In this document: piece by piece, positions 47,644 through 58,975 of the stretch | Layout of the letters: each line of letters starts with the position of its first letter | Numbering within the stretch: position 1 is the first letter of the stretch | From: Berghia stephanieae | Taxonomy: Eukaryota > Mollusca > Gastropoda > Nudibranchia > Aeolidiidae | Length of the DNA: 64,000 nucleotides | Assembly (NCBI GenBank): GCA_034508935.3 | Contig: CM067452.1 | Coordinates: 42,626,694 to 42,690,693, forward strand | Direction of reading: 5' to 3' | Translations under genes and position numbers: made by a program | Notes under the pieces: model-generated | Databases searched by the model: none | What the model was told of the DNA's origin: nothing | The model's input: the letters and a program-made list of their open reading frames with translations, nothing else

Positions 47644-47959
47644 GAAATTAACCACGAGTTTCATGAATTATCGTTAGATTTTTTATAAATGTCGTGCTTT
47701 TTCCTTGTTTTTCTTAGCTGTTGAAAAAACTGTGTCAAGCTCCGAATCAATTTGTCTTAACTGAATCAAGATTTTGGACCATATTGAGACCATAACAAAA
47801 AAGTTTTCTTCTTTACGACCTATAAAAAACGACTCATAAAAACCGCTGTATAAAATTCTAGATTTTACACGGTGAAATATGTAAACAAGTTACGCACCAC
47901 AGATTATGAGATGAATTCATCGTAAAGCTGTGAAAATAAATCTTCTTGTGTCTATCGAT

Positions 47960-48780
47960 ACGCCATTAGAGAGGACGGCTATGGAATTGGAATTTCACAA
48001 TCAACCATGAGACTCTGCTTATCAAAATACGACAGAGAGATCACAAATGTGGAACGGCGTGGTAGGAAAAGGATCCAAGACAGCTTTGATGTGGATATCA
48101 TCCAAAGATGGATGGAGCTGGGTGAGCGTACACACACATCTGACAAAATGTTGGACGTCTGATCATTCGGGCAGAAAAAGGCCCATGGGTTCCTTAAAGA
48201 GGAACATTGTCATTCTTGCAGGTGGTGAAGATATTTGATATTTAAAAGGATGTAAAGTCTTCCGGAAAGTAGAGAATATCATTCTGGGGTCAATGCAAAT
48301 ATGTCTGAAGATGGCTATAACCCATTTGCTGCCTTCCCTCGAAGCATCCAGCTGTATTGTATTGGACAACGCTACCATTCGGTGGCCCATGATCACTTCA
48401 AGGCTCCAACTTTAGCAAATATAAAAGCTGACATAATTTCCTGGCTTCAATCAGGCAGCACTACATATTCTGACCATTAATCAAAGGGCTAACTATACTC
48501 CTTAGTAAAATGAAATGAACCAGATCCAGTTTTCAAAGCAGACTGTCCAACCAGGGAGTTTTTAAACGAGGTTGCGCGACTTCTCCCATATCACTGTGAG
48601 CGCAATCCAATCGAGGTCATTGGGTCTAAGTAGAAGGAAAGAAACACCAAATTTACTCTCACCGACGACTGAATTAAATGATTTAACAAGGGAAGACTGG
48701 GAAAGGCATGCTTCAACCTTCGCAAATTGGAGGAAAATTACATTTGATTGGATAGAATGATGCTCAAAATCTTTCGTGGT
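47960..48780 (+). pseudogene. IS630/Tc1-related DDE transposase relic
   Basis: Broken frames give an N-terminal helix-turn-helix-like REDGYGIGISQSTMRLCL and RRGRKRIQDS (47975-48080). A CIVLDNATIRWP stretch (second Asp region, about 48355-48385) follows, then KADIISWLQSGST (about 48425). LLPYHCERNPIEVI (catalytic Glu, 48583-48625) comes next, with a C-terminal TFANWRK-like tail. The LPPYHCxxNPIE signature with LDNAxxH belongs to IS630-like eukaryotic transposases. It has many stops and shifts, and the first Asp block was not found. Confidence 0.6.
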
Positions 48781-48867
48781 CGTTCCAGTTCCCTTTTTAA
48801 TCATCCTCGTCATCAGAATGTGATGATTGATGTGTCCAGTATTTCTTGGTTGTTGTTGTTGTTATTA

Positions 48868-48950
48868 TTTTTCCAACAGAGACAACGCTCTTCGCGGCCA
48901 GGTACTCATCAATTTTACACCTGAGTGCGGTGAGAGAATGTGAGCAGATT
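48868..48950 (-). mobile_element. SINE-A internal fragment
   Basis: GCGGCCAGGTACTCATCAAT and CACCTGAGTGCGGTGAGAGA match the minus strand of the SINE-A body. Its right edge runs into the 34-bp minisatellite. Confidence 0.7.
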
Positions 48951-48974
48951 CTGCTGAAGAGCTCCCCTGGTATG

Positions 48975-49595
48975 GATAGGAGTGTTATCCCTCTATAGTT
49001 TTTCCATGGATAGGAGTGTTATCCCTCTATAGTTTTTCCATGGATAGGGTTTTATCCCTCTATAGTTTTTCTATGGATAGGAGCGATATCCCTCTATAGT
49101 TTTTCCATGGATAGGAGTGTTATCCCTCTATAGTTTTTCCATAGATAGGAGTGTTATCCCTCTATAGTTTTCCATGGATAGGAGCGACATCCCTCTATAG
49201 TTTTTCCATGGATTGGAGCGATATCCCTCTATAGTTTTTCCATGGATAGGAGTGTTATCCCTCTATAGTTTTTCCATAGATAGGAGTGTTATCCCTCTAT
49301 AGTTTTCCATGGATTGGAGCGATATCCCTCTATAGTTTTTCATGGATTGAAGCGTATCCCCTAATTTTTCTGAATAGAGCGATATCCCTCTATAGTTTTC
49401 ATGGATGGAGCGATATCCCTCTATATTTTTTCAATGGATAGGGCGATATCCCTCTACAGTTTTTCTATGGATAGGACGATATCCCATGTTTTCTTTGGAT
49501 GGGGCGATATCCCTCTACAGTTTTTCTATGGATAGGAGCGATATCCCTCTATAGTTTTTCTATGGATAGGAGCAATATCCCTCTACAGTTTTTTC
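48975..49595. repeat. 34-bp minisatellite, about 18 units
   Basis: Unit of about 34 bp with GGATAGGAGTGTTATCCCTC and TATAGTTTTTCCAT. GGATAGG...TATCC inside the unit is a partial palindrome. Units vary between GTGTTATCC and GCGATATCC types, which alternate in blocks; the 49320-49500 units carry small deletions. Confidence 0.95.
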
Positions 49596-49689
49596 CATTC
49601 ATCTAATTTCCCTGTCTTTGGAATATCTACTATGAGACCTTCTATCCAGTCCTTGGAATTATTTCCGATTTCCGTATCTTTTTTATCTT

Positions 49690-49978
49690 TGTGCGGCTAT
49701 GCGGTCTTGTGGTATGACACTCGCTTTCGGATCAGCAGGTCCTGGGTTCAGCCTCGCTCGGCGCATAGTTGAGTCCTTGGAAAATATCTCTTTACTTACA
49801 TTTTGTCTTCGTACTCAGGTGTAAAACGAGTACCTGACCGTTAACAGCGTTGTCTCTGTCGGGAAAATTGGATCAACGTCGTACTTTATGTTACGAGTTG
49901 CTGTTGATCAGCGACATTTTGTGAAGCGCTTTGAGCACTTTTCGTGGATATTGCGCTATATAAATGCTCAATTTTAAA
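49690..49978 (+). mobile_element. SINE-A copy
   Basis: GTGCGGCTATGCGGTCTTGT start; the AACAGGCGTC body segment is deleted. Tail TATATAAATGCTCAATTTT. Confidence 0.85.
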
Positions 49979-50111
49979 AACAAATCTTTTCTAAAAAGTG
50001 TGTAGTTGCTTGGCGATTATAGTTGGATTTGATTTCAATGCTTCTGGTGGAATAAAATCTGGACCCGCTGCCTTTTGACATTTCAATTGGCTTCAACAGC
50101 CATGACGTCAT

Positions 50112-50214
50112 TTCCCTCGTAATGACGCATAGTATCTACTTAACTGGTTCTACACTATCGGAATAATGACGGTCACCCTTATGAAATACTTCTCCGACGA
50201 GCATTTTAAACCCA
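50112..50214 (+). repeat. Dispersed repeat R2, copy a
   Basis: About 100 bp resembling 52451-52553 (AATGACGCATAGTATCTACT; AATACTTCTCCGACGAGCAT). Confidence 0.75.
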
Positions 50215-50511
50215 AACGATAATGGTATAGATGGAACGAAACTGACGTCATTCAGCTTTTTGTTATTGTTTTTAGAAATCCATTATAAGGATTAGTTCTC
50301 ACTAAATGATATCAACCAAAACTCTAAACGCGTAAGGGTTACACATAGTTTTGTGTGTTGGCTCATTATAATAATAAGTATTTTACCTAACGCATAGCAT
50401 CAATTAATTGGGGGCGTGGATAATATAATATACAAGATGTAAATATAGCATGTAATTCATCGTCTATTGAACGCATTCCCATAAAAATTATTCGTTAAAC
50501 ACTCTATGTTT

Positions 50512-50768
50512 TCAAAGCACTTAATGAGGAGCCAACAGCAACACTCAACAAGTTTGGCAAGACATGACGCCTGTTAGGCGATAATACAATTAATTTATTA
50601 TCAGACAGAAACAACACTGTTAAACGAATGTGTACTCATTTAACACCAGAGTACAGTGAGAGAATTTGAATGAATAGCCTTTTCCAAGGACCCAACAATG
50701 CTCTGTTCAGATCGTGACTCGAACCCTGGACCTTATGTGTCATACCAAAAATACATAGCCTCACAAAA
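50512..50768 (-). mobile_element. SINE-A copy, minus strand
   Basis: Tail at left (CAAAGCACTTAATGAGG), GACGCCTGTTAGGCGATAAT in the body, B box inverse GACTCGAACCCTGGACC, head near 50765. Confidence 0.8.
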
Positions 50769-51120
50769 AGCCTATTTAAATTTAATGAGACGCAATGCAT
50801 ATGTGGTGTGTATTCAATACATTTAAAGCATCGCCGTTGCTTTTGTTATTGATTTATTTGTACAAAACCTTTAGTAAAATATATCTATTATTTAGTCTCG
50901 ATCACAAGTCAGTAGTAGAACAAACATTGAAAAATCATGCTTAAGACGATTTTAGCCAGAAAACTCGTCCTGCAAACATCAAGCGATTAAACTGAATCTC
51001 ATTTTGTCAAAAACTCTCAAATATGGGTCATCTTTGAATTCTACCTTGAAGTCTCAGCTTTGCGAGTTTTTGACAAGATGACCGTTGCTTTTAATCGATC
51101 TGTAATTAAACGACATGTTT

Positions 51121-51136
51121 TTTGGCATTATTATTA

Positions 51137-51202
<66 letters not shown>

Positions 51203-51206
51203 ATTA

Positions 51207-51246
<40 letters not shown>

Positions 51247-51249
51247 TTA

Positions 51250-51292
<43 letters not shown>

Positions 51293-51374
51293 TATTATTA
51301 TTATTATTATTATTTTATTATTATTATTTTATTATTATTATATTATTGTTATTTATTATTATTATTTATTATTA

Positions 51375-51460
<86 letters not shown>

Positions 51461-51715
51461 ATACATTATTATATATATTATATTATTATATTATATCTAT
51501 TATATTATCATTATCATTATATATATATATATTATATATTATTATATTATTATTATTATTATTAATTATTATTTTATATTATTATTATATTATTATTATT
51601 ATTATTATTATATTATTATTTTATATTATTATTATTATATTATTATTATTTATTTATCTATTTTATATTATTATTATTATTAATTATTTTATTATTATTA
51701 TTATATTATTATTTA

Positions 51716-51747
<32 letters not shown>

Positions 51748-51891
51748 TATTATTATTATATATTATTATTATTATTAATTATATATATTATTATTATTAT
51801 ATTATTATTATTATATATTATTATTCTATTTATTATTATTATTATTATTATTTTATTATTATTATTATTTATTATTATTATTATTATTATA

Positions 51892-51946
<55 letters not shown>

Positions 51947-51979
51947 TATTATTTATTATTATTTATTATTATTATTTTA

Positions 51980-52016
<37 letters not shown>

Positions 52017-52030
52017 TTATATATATTTAA
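51121..52030. repeat. (ATT)n microsatellite, about 0.9 kb
   Basis: ATT/TTA trinucleotide repeats with frequent TTTA and TATA slippage. The 307-codon Ile/Leu/Tyr frame at 51115-52038 is an artefact of the array. Confidence 0.97.
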
Positions 52031-52097
52031 CATTATAAGCGGAATACGATTTTACTGTAACCTAACACAATTCCTTATGTTCATGATTGCTAAATGA

Positions 52098-52190
52098 TAG
52101 AGGACGGCTATGTGGTCTAGTGGTATGACACTCGCTTTCGGATCGGGTTGGAGACTCGTCGGCGCAGAGTTGAGTCCTGGAAAAGTGGGA
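52098..52190 (+). mobile_element. SINE-A head fragment
   Basis: GGCTATGTGGTCTAGTGGTA through GCAGAGTTGAGTCC; body and tail missing. Confidence 0.75.
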
Positions 52191-52450
52191 TGCTATTCTG
52201 ACAGTATGTCATTGATATCTCTTTCACATCTCATAAGGTAGTTTTGAGAGATTCAAATCTAGATGCATCCATTTCGTTCGTGGAGAGTATTCAAAATAAG
52301 TATTCTCATCTCAGCTTTCTGGAGATAATTTCGAATCAACACGTATTGAAGCCATGGTATTTTCATTTTCTATAAGAAATAACGTTTATTGACTGACTCA
52401 ATCCTAGAGATTTTTGCTACTTTTCAAAATAGGCTTCAACATCGTGAGAC

Positions 52451-52553
52451 TTCCATCGTAACGACGCATAGTAACTTAGCAACTGGTTCTAAACTATCAG
52501 GAAAATGGCGGACGCCCTTAAGAAATACGTCTCCGACGAGCATAAAAGTATAT
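52451..52553 (+). repeat. Dispersed repeat R2, copy b
   Basis: Partner of 50112-50214. It contains an X-box-like GTAACTTAGCAAC and an AAAATGGCGGAC start-like context. Confidence 0.75.
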
Positions 52554-52624
52554 CCAGAGGAGAAAAACGTTATAAATCTGATCATGTTTTGACTTTTATA
52601 CATTCTGATTCACATGACTTGTGA
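52505..52624 (+). CDS. Small open frame MADALKKYVSDEHKS..., uncertain
   Basis: 39 codons from an AAAATGGCG context (52505) to TGA at 52622. The N-terminus MADALKKYVSDEHKSIS looks protein-like, and the upstream copy at 50165 keeps KYFSDEH in frame. It could be a first exon captured in repeat R2. No family recognised. Confidence 0.2.
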   Translation: MADALKKYVSDEHKSISRGEKRYKSDHVLTFIHSDSHDL

Positions 52625-52981
52625 AAAAGTTCTAGCCAGCATAATAATAAAAAGTACCCATTTTCTTTGTTTAGAACCAAGCTGCTCGTTGTTAGGCGGA
52701 CGTGACATCAGACTATTGAATCTATTGAAAAAAATGTATTTAAAAATGAGCATGTACATAGATAATTTTCAAAATTAATTAAAATTAAACAGTAGCTTTG
52801 ATATTACGCCTATAATTTGTCTCAGAAAAATGTAATAAATAGGCAGGGGTAAAAGTAACCCGGGTAAACTACGGATATGATCGGTGTTAGGGTTGAGTGC
52901 GTTAACGACGACTTAGTTGGATTAAAATAACACAACAGATTCTCTCTGGGCCAACCCAAGTCTCCTTACTTTTTACCGAGT

Positions 52982-53045
52982 TAAAGAGAGTTTTTATATA
53001 GGGCAATATCCTCTCGAAGTCTCAAGAAGCTTTACAAGCGTCAGA
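52982..53045 (-). mobile_element. SINE-A tail fragment
   Basis: TTTTTATATAGGGCAATATC and AAGCTTTACAAGCG match the inverted SINE-A tail. Confidence 0.6.
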
Positions 53046-53177
53046 GAATGAAATGTCAATAGCATTGGCGCATTTTCTGAGATATTGAAATTGAGAAATG
53101 GTGCTGCTTCATACATGCTTTTATTCAAAATTATAATAATACATCTTATAAAATATAATAATATTAAGATTTAAATT

Positions 53178-53478
53178 GAGGCTGTGGTCTTGTCCTATGA
53201 CACTCGCTTTCGAATTGGAAGGTCTTGGGTTCGAGGCTCGCTCGGCGCATAGTTGAGTCCTTTGAAAAAGCTCGTTATTCACATGGTCTCAGCGTATCGG
53301 TGTAAAATGAGTATCTGGTCGTCAACAGTGTTGTCTATGTCGAAAAAAATTCTAATATCGCCTAATATGGTGTAAAGTCTCGTTCTACATTTTACGTGTT
53401 GCTGTTGGTCACGGACCCTTTGTAAAGCGTTTTGAGCATGTTTAGTGGATATTACACTATATAAAAGTTCAATAAAAA
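53178..53478 (+). mobile_element. SINE-A copy in the intron before the tubulin exon
   Basis: Near full length, B box GGGTTCGAGGC, tail TATATAAAAGTTCAAT. It lies 150 bp upstream of the tubulin splice acceptor. Confidence 0.85.
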
Positions 53479-53626
53479 AGGTAATTAAATAATGAAATAA
53501 ATATAATCGGGGATTGATATTTTTTGCTTTGAACTAAATCGCCGGCATCTGTGTCACCATAATGTCTATGTGAAACGTTACAATAAGTAGTTTTCGGTAA
53601 CAATTTGTTTCTTCATTCCACAGCAG

Positions 53627-54963
53627 CGCGAATGCATTTCCCTTCACATCGGCCAGGCCCGAGTCCGATCTGGAAATTCATGCTGGGAGCTATACTGCCT
53701 TGAGCACGGCATTCAACCAGATGGTAATCTGCCCCAATATTATAGGGACAATACATTCACAGCCTTTTCAGCGAGTCGCACAGCGGAAAACACGTACCTC
53801 GGGCCGTTTTTGTGGATCTAGAGCTGACGACATTGATAAGGTACGAACAGGTTGTTATCGCCGTTTATACGACAAGGAGCAGTTCGTGACGCACAAAGAA
53901 GGTGCCGGTAGCTGTTATACGCGTGGCCATTACACTGTTGGTAAAGCAATTGTAGATCCGGTGATTGATAGTATCCGCAAGAAGACAGAAGAATGCAGTT
54001 CATTTCAGGGGTTTCTGCTGTTCCATAGTTTTGGTGGAGGCACTGGATCTGGTTTCACCTCTCTCCTTCTTGAACGTCTTTCTTGGGAATATGGAAAAAA
54101 GTCTAAATTAGAATTTTCCATCTACCCAGCTTCCAATGTATCATCGGCTATAGTTGAGCCATACAATTCTATTCTAACAGCGCTCGCGGCTCTGGAGTAT
54201 TTTGACTGTTCCTTTATGATTGACAACAAGGCCATCTATGATATCTGCAGGGACAAGCTCGATTTCGAGACCCCAAGGTTAACCACTATGAATCTTCTGA
54301 TCTGTCATATTGTGTCTTCATTCACGGCATCTCTAAGATGGGAAGGCTCTTTAAATAACAGTCTTGACGATATACAGGGCAACCTTGTACCATTCCCTCG
54401 TATACACTTCCCGCTGACATCATACGCTCCGGTTATCTCTGTTAACAAGGTGTACTCTCAACAAATCACTGTCCTTGATATCACCAACGCCTGTTTTGAG
54501 CCGTCTCACCAGATGGTCAAATGTGACCCACGGCATGGCAAAAATATCGCATGCTGTATGCTCTATCGTGGTGATGTGGTCCAAAAATATTTCAGTGCTG
54601 CCATTGCTGATATTAAAGCAAAAAGGTCATTCCAATTTGTCGATTGGTGCCTGACAGGGATAAAACCCGGAATTATCTACAAGACACCAACTGTCATTCC
54701 AGTAGGAGATTTGGCCAGAGCCAGTATCGATTTGTGCATGTTGAGTAACACAACAGTTATTGCCGACGCCTGGGCTAGACTTACCAGCAAGTTTGACCTC
54801 ATGTACAAGAAAAGGGCATTTGTTCATAGGTTCGTGTGGGATGGGATGGAGGAAGGAGAGTTTATGGAGGTCCGTGAAGAATTGGCAGCGTTGGAGAAGG
54901 ACTACGGAGAGATGAAAAACGACTGAAGATACTAAAGTTGAAGATAGTGGAGATGAAGGCTAA
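53627..54963 (+). pseudogene. Alpha-tubulin gene copy, divergent and frame-broken
   Basis: An acceptor (ATTCCACAGCAG) precedes [17 protein letters not shown] at 53627, the position of the conserved intron after the Met codon in alpha-tubulin genes. So this is not a processed copy. Frame changes occur near 53797 and 53824; PRAVFVDLE lies between them. From 53826 the long frame reads [28 protein letters not shown] (GTP T4 loop), [46 protein letters not shown] and FVDWCLTG, to DYGEMKND at 54926. A +1 frame carries an acidic [13 protein letters not shown] ending at 54963, probably the original tail. Changes: catalytic Glu254 is Asp (SLDDIQ), the Lys40 loop is replaced ([10 protein letters not shown]), and there is no C-terminal Tyr. 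It is probably a decaying paralogue; sequencing errors could explain the shifts but not the substitutions. Confidence 0.85.
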
Positions 54964-55199
54964 AGATGAAGAGATACGTATATATCTGTTTAAAGCATAT
55001 ACCTTTTTCTGCAGTCCTTGTGAGCTTGGAAATGTTACGAAAAAAGACCACACGTTCGCATACAATCATTTTAGAATTAACCTTTTGTGTACAATCTTTT
55101 GACCTAACAGTTAGTTATCTAAGCCTTAGAAGATCCAATAATATTGAATATTGGACAAAAATTAAATCAAATCCCAGTATACGCCGCAAAATCAATTAT

Positions 55200-55530
55200 T
55201 GCAATCGTGTCTTCCATCACCTTATATCTGTTTTACAAAATATGTTTCTGTCTTCTTTTGGAATAAGACTACTTGGTTATGTTCTGGTCCTGGGAAACAA
55301 TCAAATGTATGGTTACGGTTTTTAGAGATGATATTTTTGTCCTGTAAATTTCATCCCTTTTAAGCACGGTATTATTCTTCTTTTTACATATTCATGATTT
55401 GTATAAATTTGAGTCTGTTCCTACTTGAACCGAATTCTAGAACTTTCCCATGTTCATCCTTTACTGGCGCCAATGTGATCTAAATGTGTTTCCGGTGCCA
55501 TAACGCTCTTAAAAACAATCAAAATAAACA
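55200..55530 (-). repeat. Dispersed repeat R1, copy c (inverted)
   Basis: CCTTATATCTGTTTTACAAA, AATAAGACTACTTGG and the end GTTTCCGGTGCCATAACGC...TTAAAAACAA match the minus strand of copies a and b in diverged form. Confidence 0.65.
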
Positions 55531-56205
55531 AATCGAATTGTGCTTGTGATTTGTACCTCTATATTAAAAAAAACTTCAGATGGTCTTTATTGTGATGAAT
55601 ACAACAATAAACCAGGTTACCCAGCGTGTACATATTTTCTAATCTGACAACCAAAAGCAATAGAGAACAACATTATGTGTTGTCATAATACTGGTTGAAA
55701 TCTCCTTAGAAGTGTGAAACCAGTTCTACTGACCACAGGATACATACTTTGTGTAACTTATCTGGTTTCAGAGGTGACATCTTAATTTCCAGCCTTAACA
55801 AATGCAGGTCTTCATAAATATTAGGCATCTTCGCTCTTTTAACCGTAATCATAAAATCTGATTATATACATTGCTGATTCAAGGGTTTTTAATGCAAAAA
55901 TTGAAGATTTAATCAAATTGTCGAGAGAACTCGCTTAAACATTGTCAATTTGTAGAACATTTTTCGTTAGGTTCAGAGTATTCCAATTACAAATATGAGG
56001 CCATAACAATTTTGGTTGTCATATTTAGAAAATTGTGCACGTCGGTTGTGCCATCTAAACGACATGACAGAGTCTTTAAATAAAACTGAATTAAACAAAC
56101 TTATTTTGAAAGTTAAGATTGACTATATACACATACATTGGATATGTGAGTACTGCGCGACAGGGAAAAATGATTCTTAAAAATACCGCGTATATATTAA
56201 ACATA
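55531..56205. other. Intergenic, no gene recognised
   Basis: AT-rich spacer without supported features. Confidence 0.4.
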
Positions 56206-56207
56206 AT

Positions 56208-56761
56208 TGTGTGTGTGTGTGTGTGTGTGTTGTGTATTTATATAATTATATGTATTATATATATATTTCTATCTTTCAAAAAATATTGATCAATATTGAA
56301 TTATCACTATAATGTCTTTGGTTAATCGGAATCGTAAATTAAGTGGAGGCGTTTCTCTGTGCGGAAGGGGGGGGGGGGGGGGGGGGGGGGGGAGGCGGGG
56401 TCATTTCATTTGCTTTGTTTTCTTTTGTCGTCTACTTATGACTTCTTTCTCTTTTTTTATATTTTTCCTCTCTTCAATCTATTTACTCCTCTTTCTCTCT
56501 TATTCTCTGTATCTCTCCTCTTTCCTCTCTCTCTTTCTCTTCTCTCTCCTCTATCTCTCTCCTCTCGCTACTCCCTAAAAATTCTATCATTCTCCGCTAT
56601 CTCTCACTTTTGTCTCACTCTTCTACGCCTCCTCCCACCATATTCTATCTCTCCTCTCTTCTCCTCGCTCCTCCCCCATCTCTCCTCTCTCTACTATGTC
56701 TCCTAGCTCTCCCCTCTCTCTCTCTCTCTCTCTCTCTCTCCTCCCTCTCTCTCTCTCTCTC

Positions 56762-56814
<53 letters not shown>

Positions 56815-56905
56815 CTCCTTCATTCCGTAGAATACACGCAATCACATTCACACGTACACACACACTTATATATATGTATATATGTATACACACACACACA
56901 CACAC

Positions 56906-56948
<43 letters not shown>

Positions 56949-56975
56949 ATATATAATATATATATTATATATAAA
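56208..56975. repeat. Cluster of simple repeats: (TG)n, G run, (TC)n, (CA)n, (TA)n
   Basis: TG repeats 56211-56230, a G run of about 25 at 56367-56391, TC-rich DNA 56450-56815, CA 56888-56907, TA 56909-56970. Ser/Leu-rich frames are artefacts. Confidence 0.9.
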
Positions 56976-57002
56976 CATTTGAAAGATAATTAAGATAGTT
57001 TG

Positions 57003-57045
57003 ACTTCTACAACGTTGTTATCGAGCGTTGCTCTCATCAGGAAGT
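57003..57045 (-). ncRNA. Hammerhead ribozyme motif, left arm
   Basis: Minus strand: stem I ACTTC/GAAGT, core CTGATGA, stem II GAGC/GCTC around AAC. The next box is GATAA instead of GAAA (one extra U). Stem III is CAACGTTG, the cleavage triplet GTA. It lies just downstream of the GIY-YIG segment on the same strand. Confidence 0.6.
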
Positions 57046-57119
57046 GGAAGTGAAAGTAGATTATGTGTTTTTCGTATTTTTATAGATTCGTGTTTATGGA
57101 GGTTCGTAATTACATAAAA

Positions 57120-57545
57120 GGTGTTTGTTTCTATGTCTGCACGAGGAAGTTAGTTCGTTTCTTCTGTTGAGTGTTGCTATGTTCGGTTTAGTGATGATGA
57201 AGAATTTTTCTTCCAAGCAGAGGTTGCAAATCTTAGAAGAGGGGGGAGTACGACTGTGTTCTGTGCTCTGGAGATGATTTCCATGTGATGCTGTGTTGTA
57301 TGTTTTTTACTTTGAGGTTCCAAATGTGTTCGCTTAGTGTAGTAGAATGTCGTTTGTGTATGTTTCTGAAAGAAGATGTATGCAGGCTGTATCTGGTTTT
57401 GAATGGACACTCGGTGAGGCCAATGTATGTTTCTTGTTTTGGTGTGTCTTGTCGTGTCACCGTGGCTTGATAAATTACGTTTTGAGTCAGGCAATTGCCG
57501 TTTAGTGGGCATGTTGTCTGGGTCCTACAGTTGCATTTTTTCTCT
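57120..57545 (-). pseudogene. GIY-YIG endonuclease segment of a Penelope-like element
   Basis: The minus strand has the CPLNGNC-type knuckle near 57520-57500, VIYQATVTRQDT (about 57460), then YIGLTECPFKTRYS (about 57420-57380) and [17 protein letters not shown] (about 57340-57290). The end is a [20 protein letters not shown] block (about 57230-57170) and a Cys/His-rich CRHRNKH. This is the characteristic C-terminal nuclease of Penelope-like elements. It is a broken copy with a few breaks; the RT is absent. Confidence 0.8.
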
Positions 57546-57559
57546 AGGTTGTTGCTGGG

Positions 57560-58860
57560 CTGATCTGGCTGTGATAGTTTTCGGTTATTACCGAGTTATA
57601 GTTGCTCACCGAACGGACACCGAACGAACGACTTACCGATCACGTGATCAGTTTTTTCTCGCGTCCTCTCGTCTTATCTCGTCACTCCGGAATAGAAAGA
57701 GGAGGCGGAGCTTATATGATATAACGCAATGAAAGTTCTGTCCGATGACGGGTGGGGGGATATCACCTCTCCAAAACTTACCTTATTATATGAGATCTTG
57801 AGATTCTTATCCAATCATCGATTGCTCGTTTGACAGTTCGCTTGTGAACAGTTAGGAGTTTGTATACATCAAAGAGTACCGCTGACCGATGGGTAAATAG
57901 TGATTGTGTAACCCAAAAGCCCTGCCGACTCGACTGCAAGGTCTTGTATGTAATAGTTGCGTCACCATATCAACGCTCAGGAGGACTCTCAGTATATATA
58001 TATTAAAAAAACAAACAACGCTTTTGAATCACACGAGATACATCGGTGTGCTCGTCGCATTGAGAATTGAAAAATGAGATATAAATCAAGAAAACCGACC
58101 GGAAAAAAAGAAACTATCATTAAATTTAAAAAATTGAGCAATATTTTTTTCAAAATCAATCTACTAGAAAAAAATTTTTATTTCTAAACCTATTTTTGTG
58201 AATCAAAGATAAATGTTCTCCTTTTTGCAAGCTGATTCAACAATGTGGTTTTCAAATTTATCGTATACGTAATCATTTGGAAGCTCCCGAGAAAGGTATT
58301 TTTGTGTAATCTCTTTCACACACACGCGCGCACACACACACACACAAACACACACACAAACATATACAAACAATACACAAACAATACACATCCCTGGTCA
58401 TCTATTGCCTATATTATTAATGTTAATATATACATCCCATGCTGAGTGTCACTACCCCCCTCCCACCCCCCAACCATTTCCACCATCCAAGTACCAGCGG
58501 CCTTTTCTCTTTGATTTCGTATCATGGTCTACCGAAGCCCAACCCCTCGATCGTTTGTGGGTCAACCCCCCCCCCCCCTCCCCCCACCTTCAACCGTAAT
58601 CAATTTATAATTTTCTCTCTGTATAGAGCGCCACGTGCACAATTATATACTATTGAATGACACTGACCTTGCTCCTCCCCTAACACAAGCCAACAGCAAC
58701 CCAAGCTATCCTCTATCACGTGACCTTAGATCCGATGCTGCATACCGCTTGAGAGTCTTCACTATCCAGATCTCGGTCATGGTCACGTGAGAAGGCTATA
58801 TCCGTTCGGGTTCGGCGTTCGGCGTCTCGTTCGACCCGATTTCGTTAAAAGCCTATTGTT
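57560..58860. other. Interior of the inverted-arm element, no gene recognised
   Basis: GC-richer patches with E-box/CACGTG-like TCACGTGA at 57640 and 58785, a CA repeat at 58318-58385 and a C run at 58567-58582. TTCGGnnTTCGG-type stretches near 57605 and 58800 may be inverted relatives of one another. No coding signal. Confidence 0.35.
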
Positions 58861-58932
58861 GGATGATGAAACGAACCTCCATAAACACGAATCTATAAAA
58901 ATACGAAAACACAATAATCTACTTTCACTTCC

Positions 58933-58975
58933 ACTTCCTGATGAGAGCAACGCTCGATAACAACGTTGTAGAAGT
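58933..58975 (+). ncRNA. Hammerhead ribozyme motif, right arm
   Basis: Same sequence as 57003-57045 but on the plus strand, including the GATAA box. The cleavage site would follow 58970. Confidence 0.6.

Noticed and set aside
51115-52038. 307-codon open frame rich in Ile, Leu and Tyr
   Set aside because: It is a pure by-product of the ATT array; the same DNA is open in several frames.
53700-53825. N-terminal part of the long tubulin frame read as a novel protein start
   Set aside because: The alpha-tubulin N-terminus lies in another frame from 53627; the apparent start is an out-of-frame reading.
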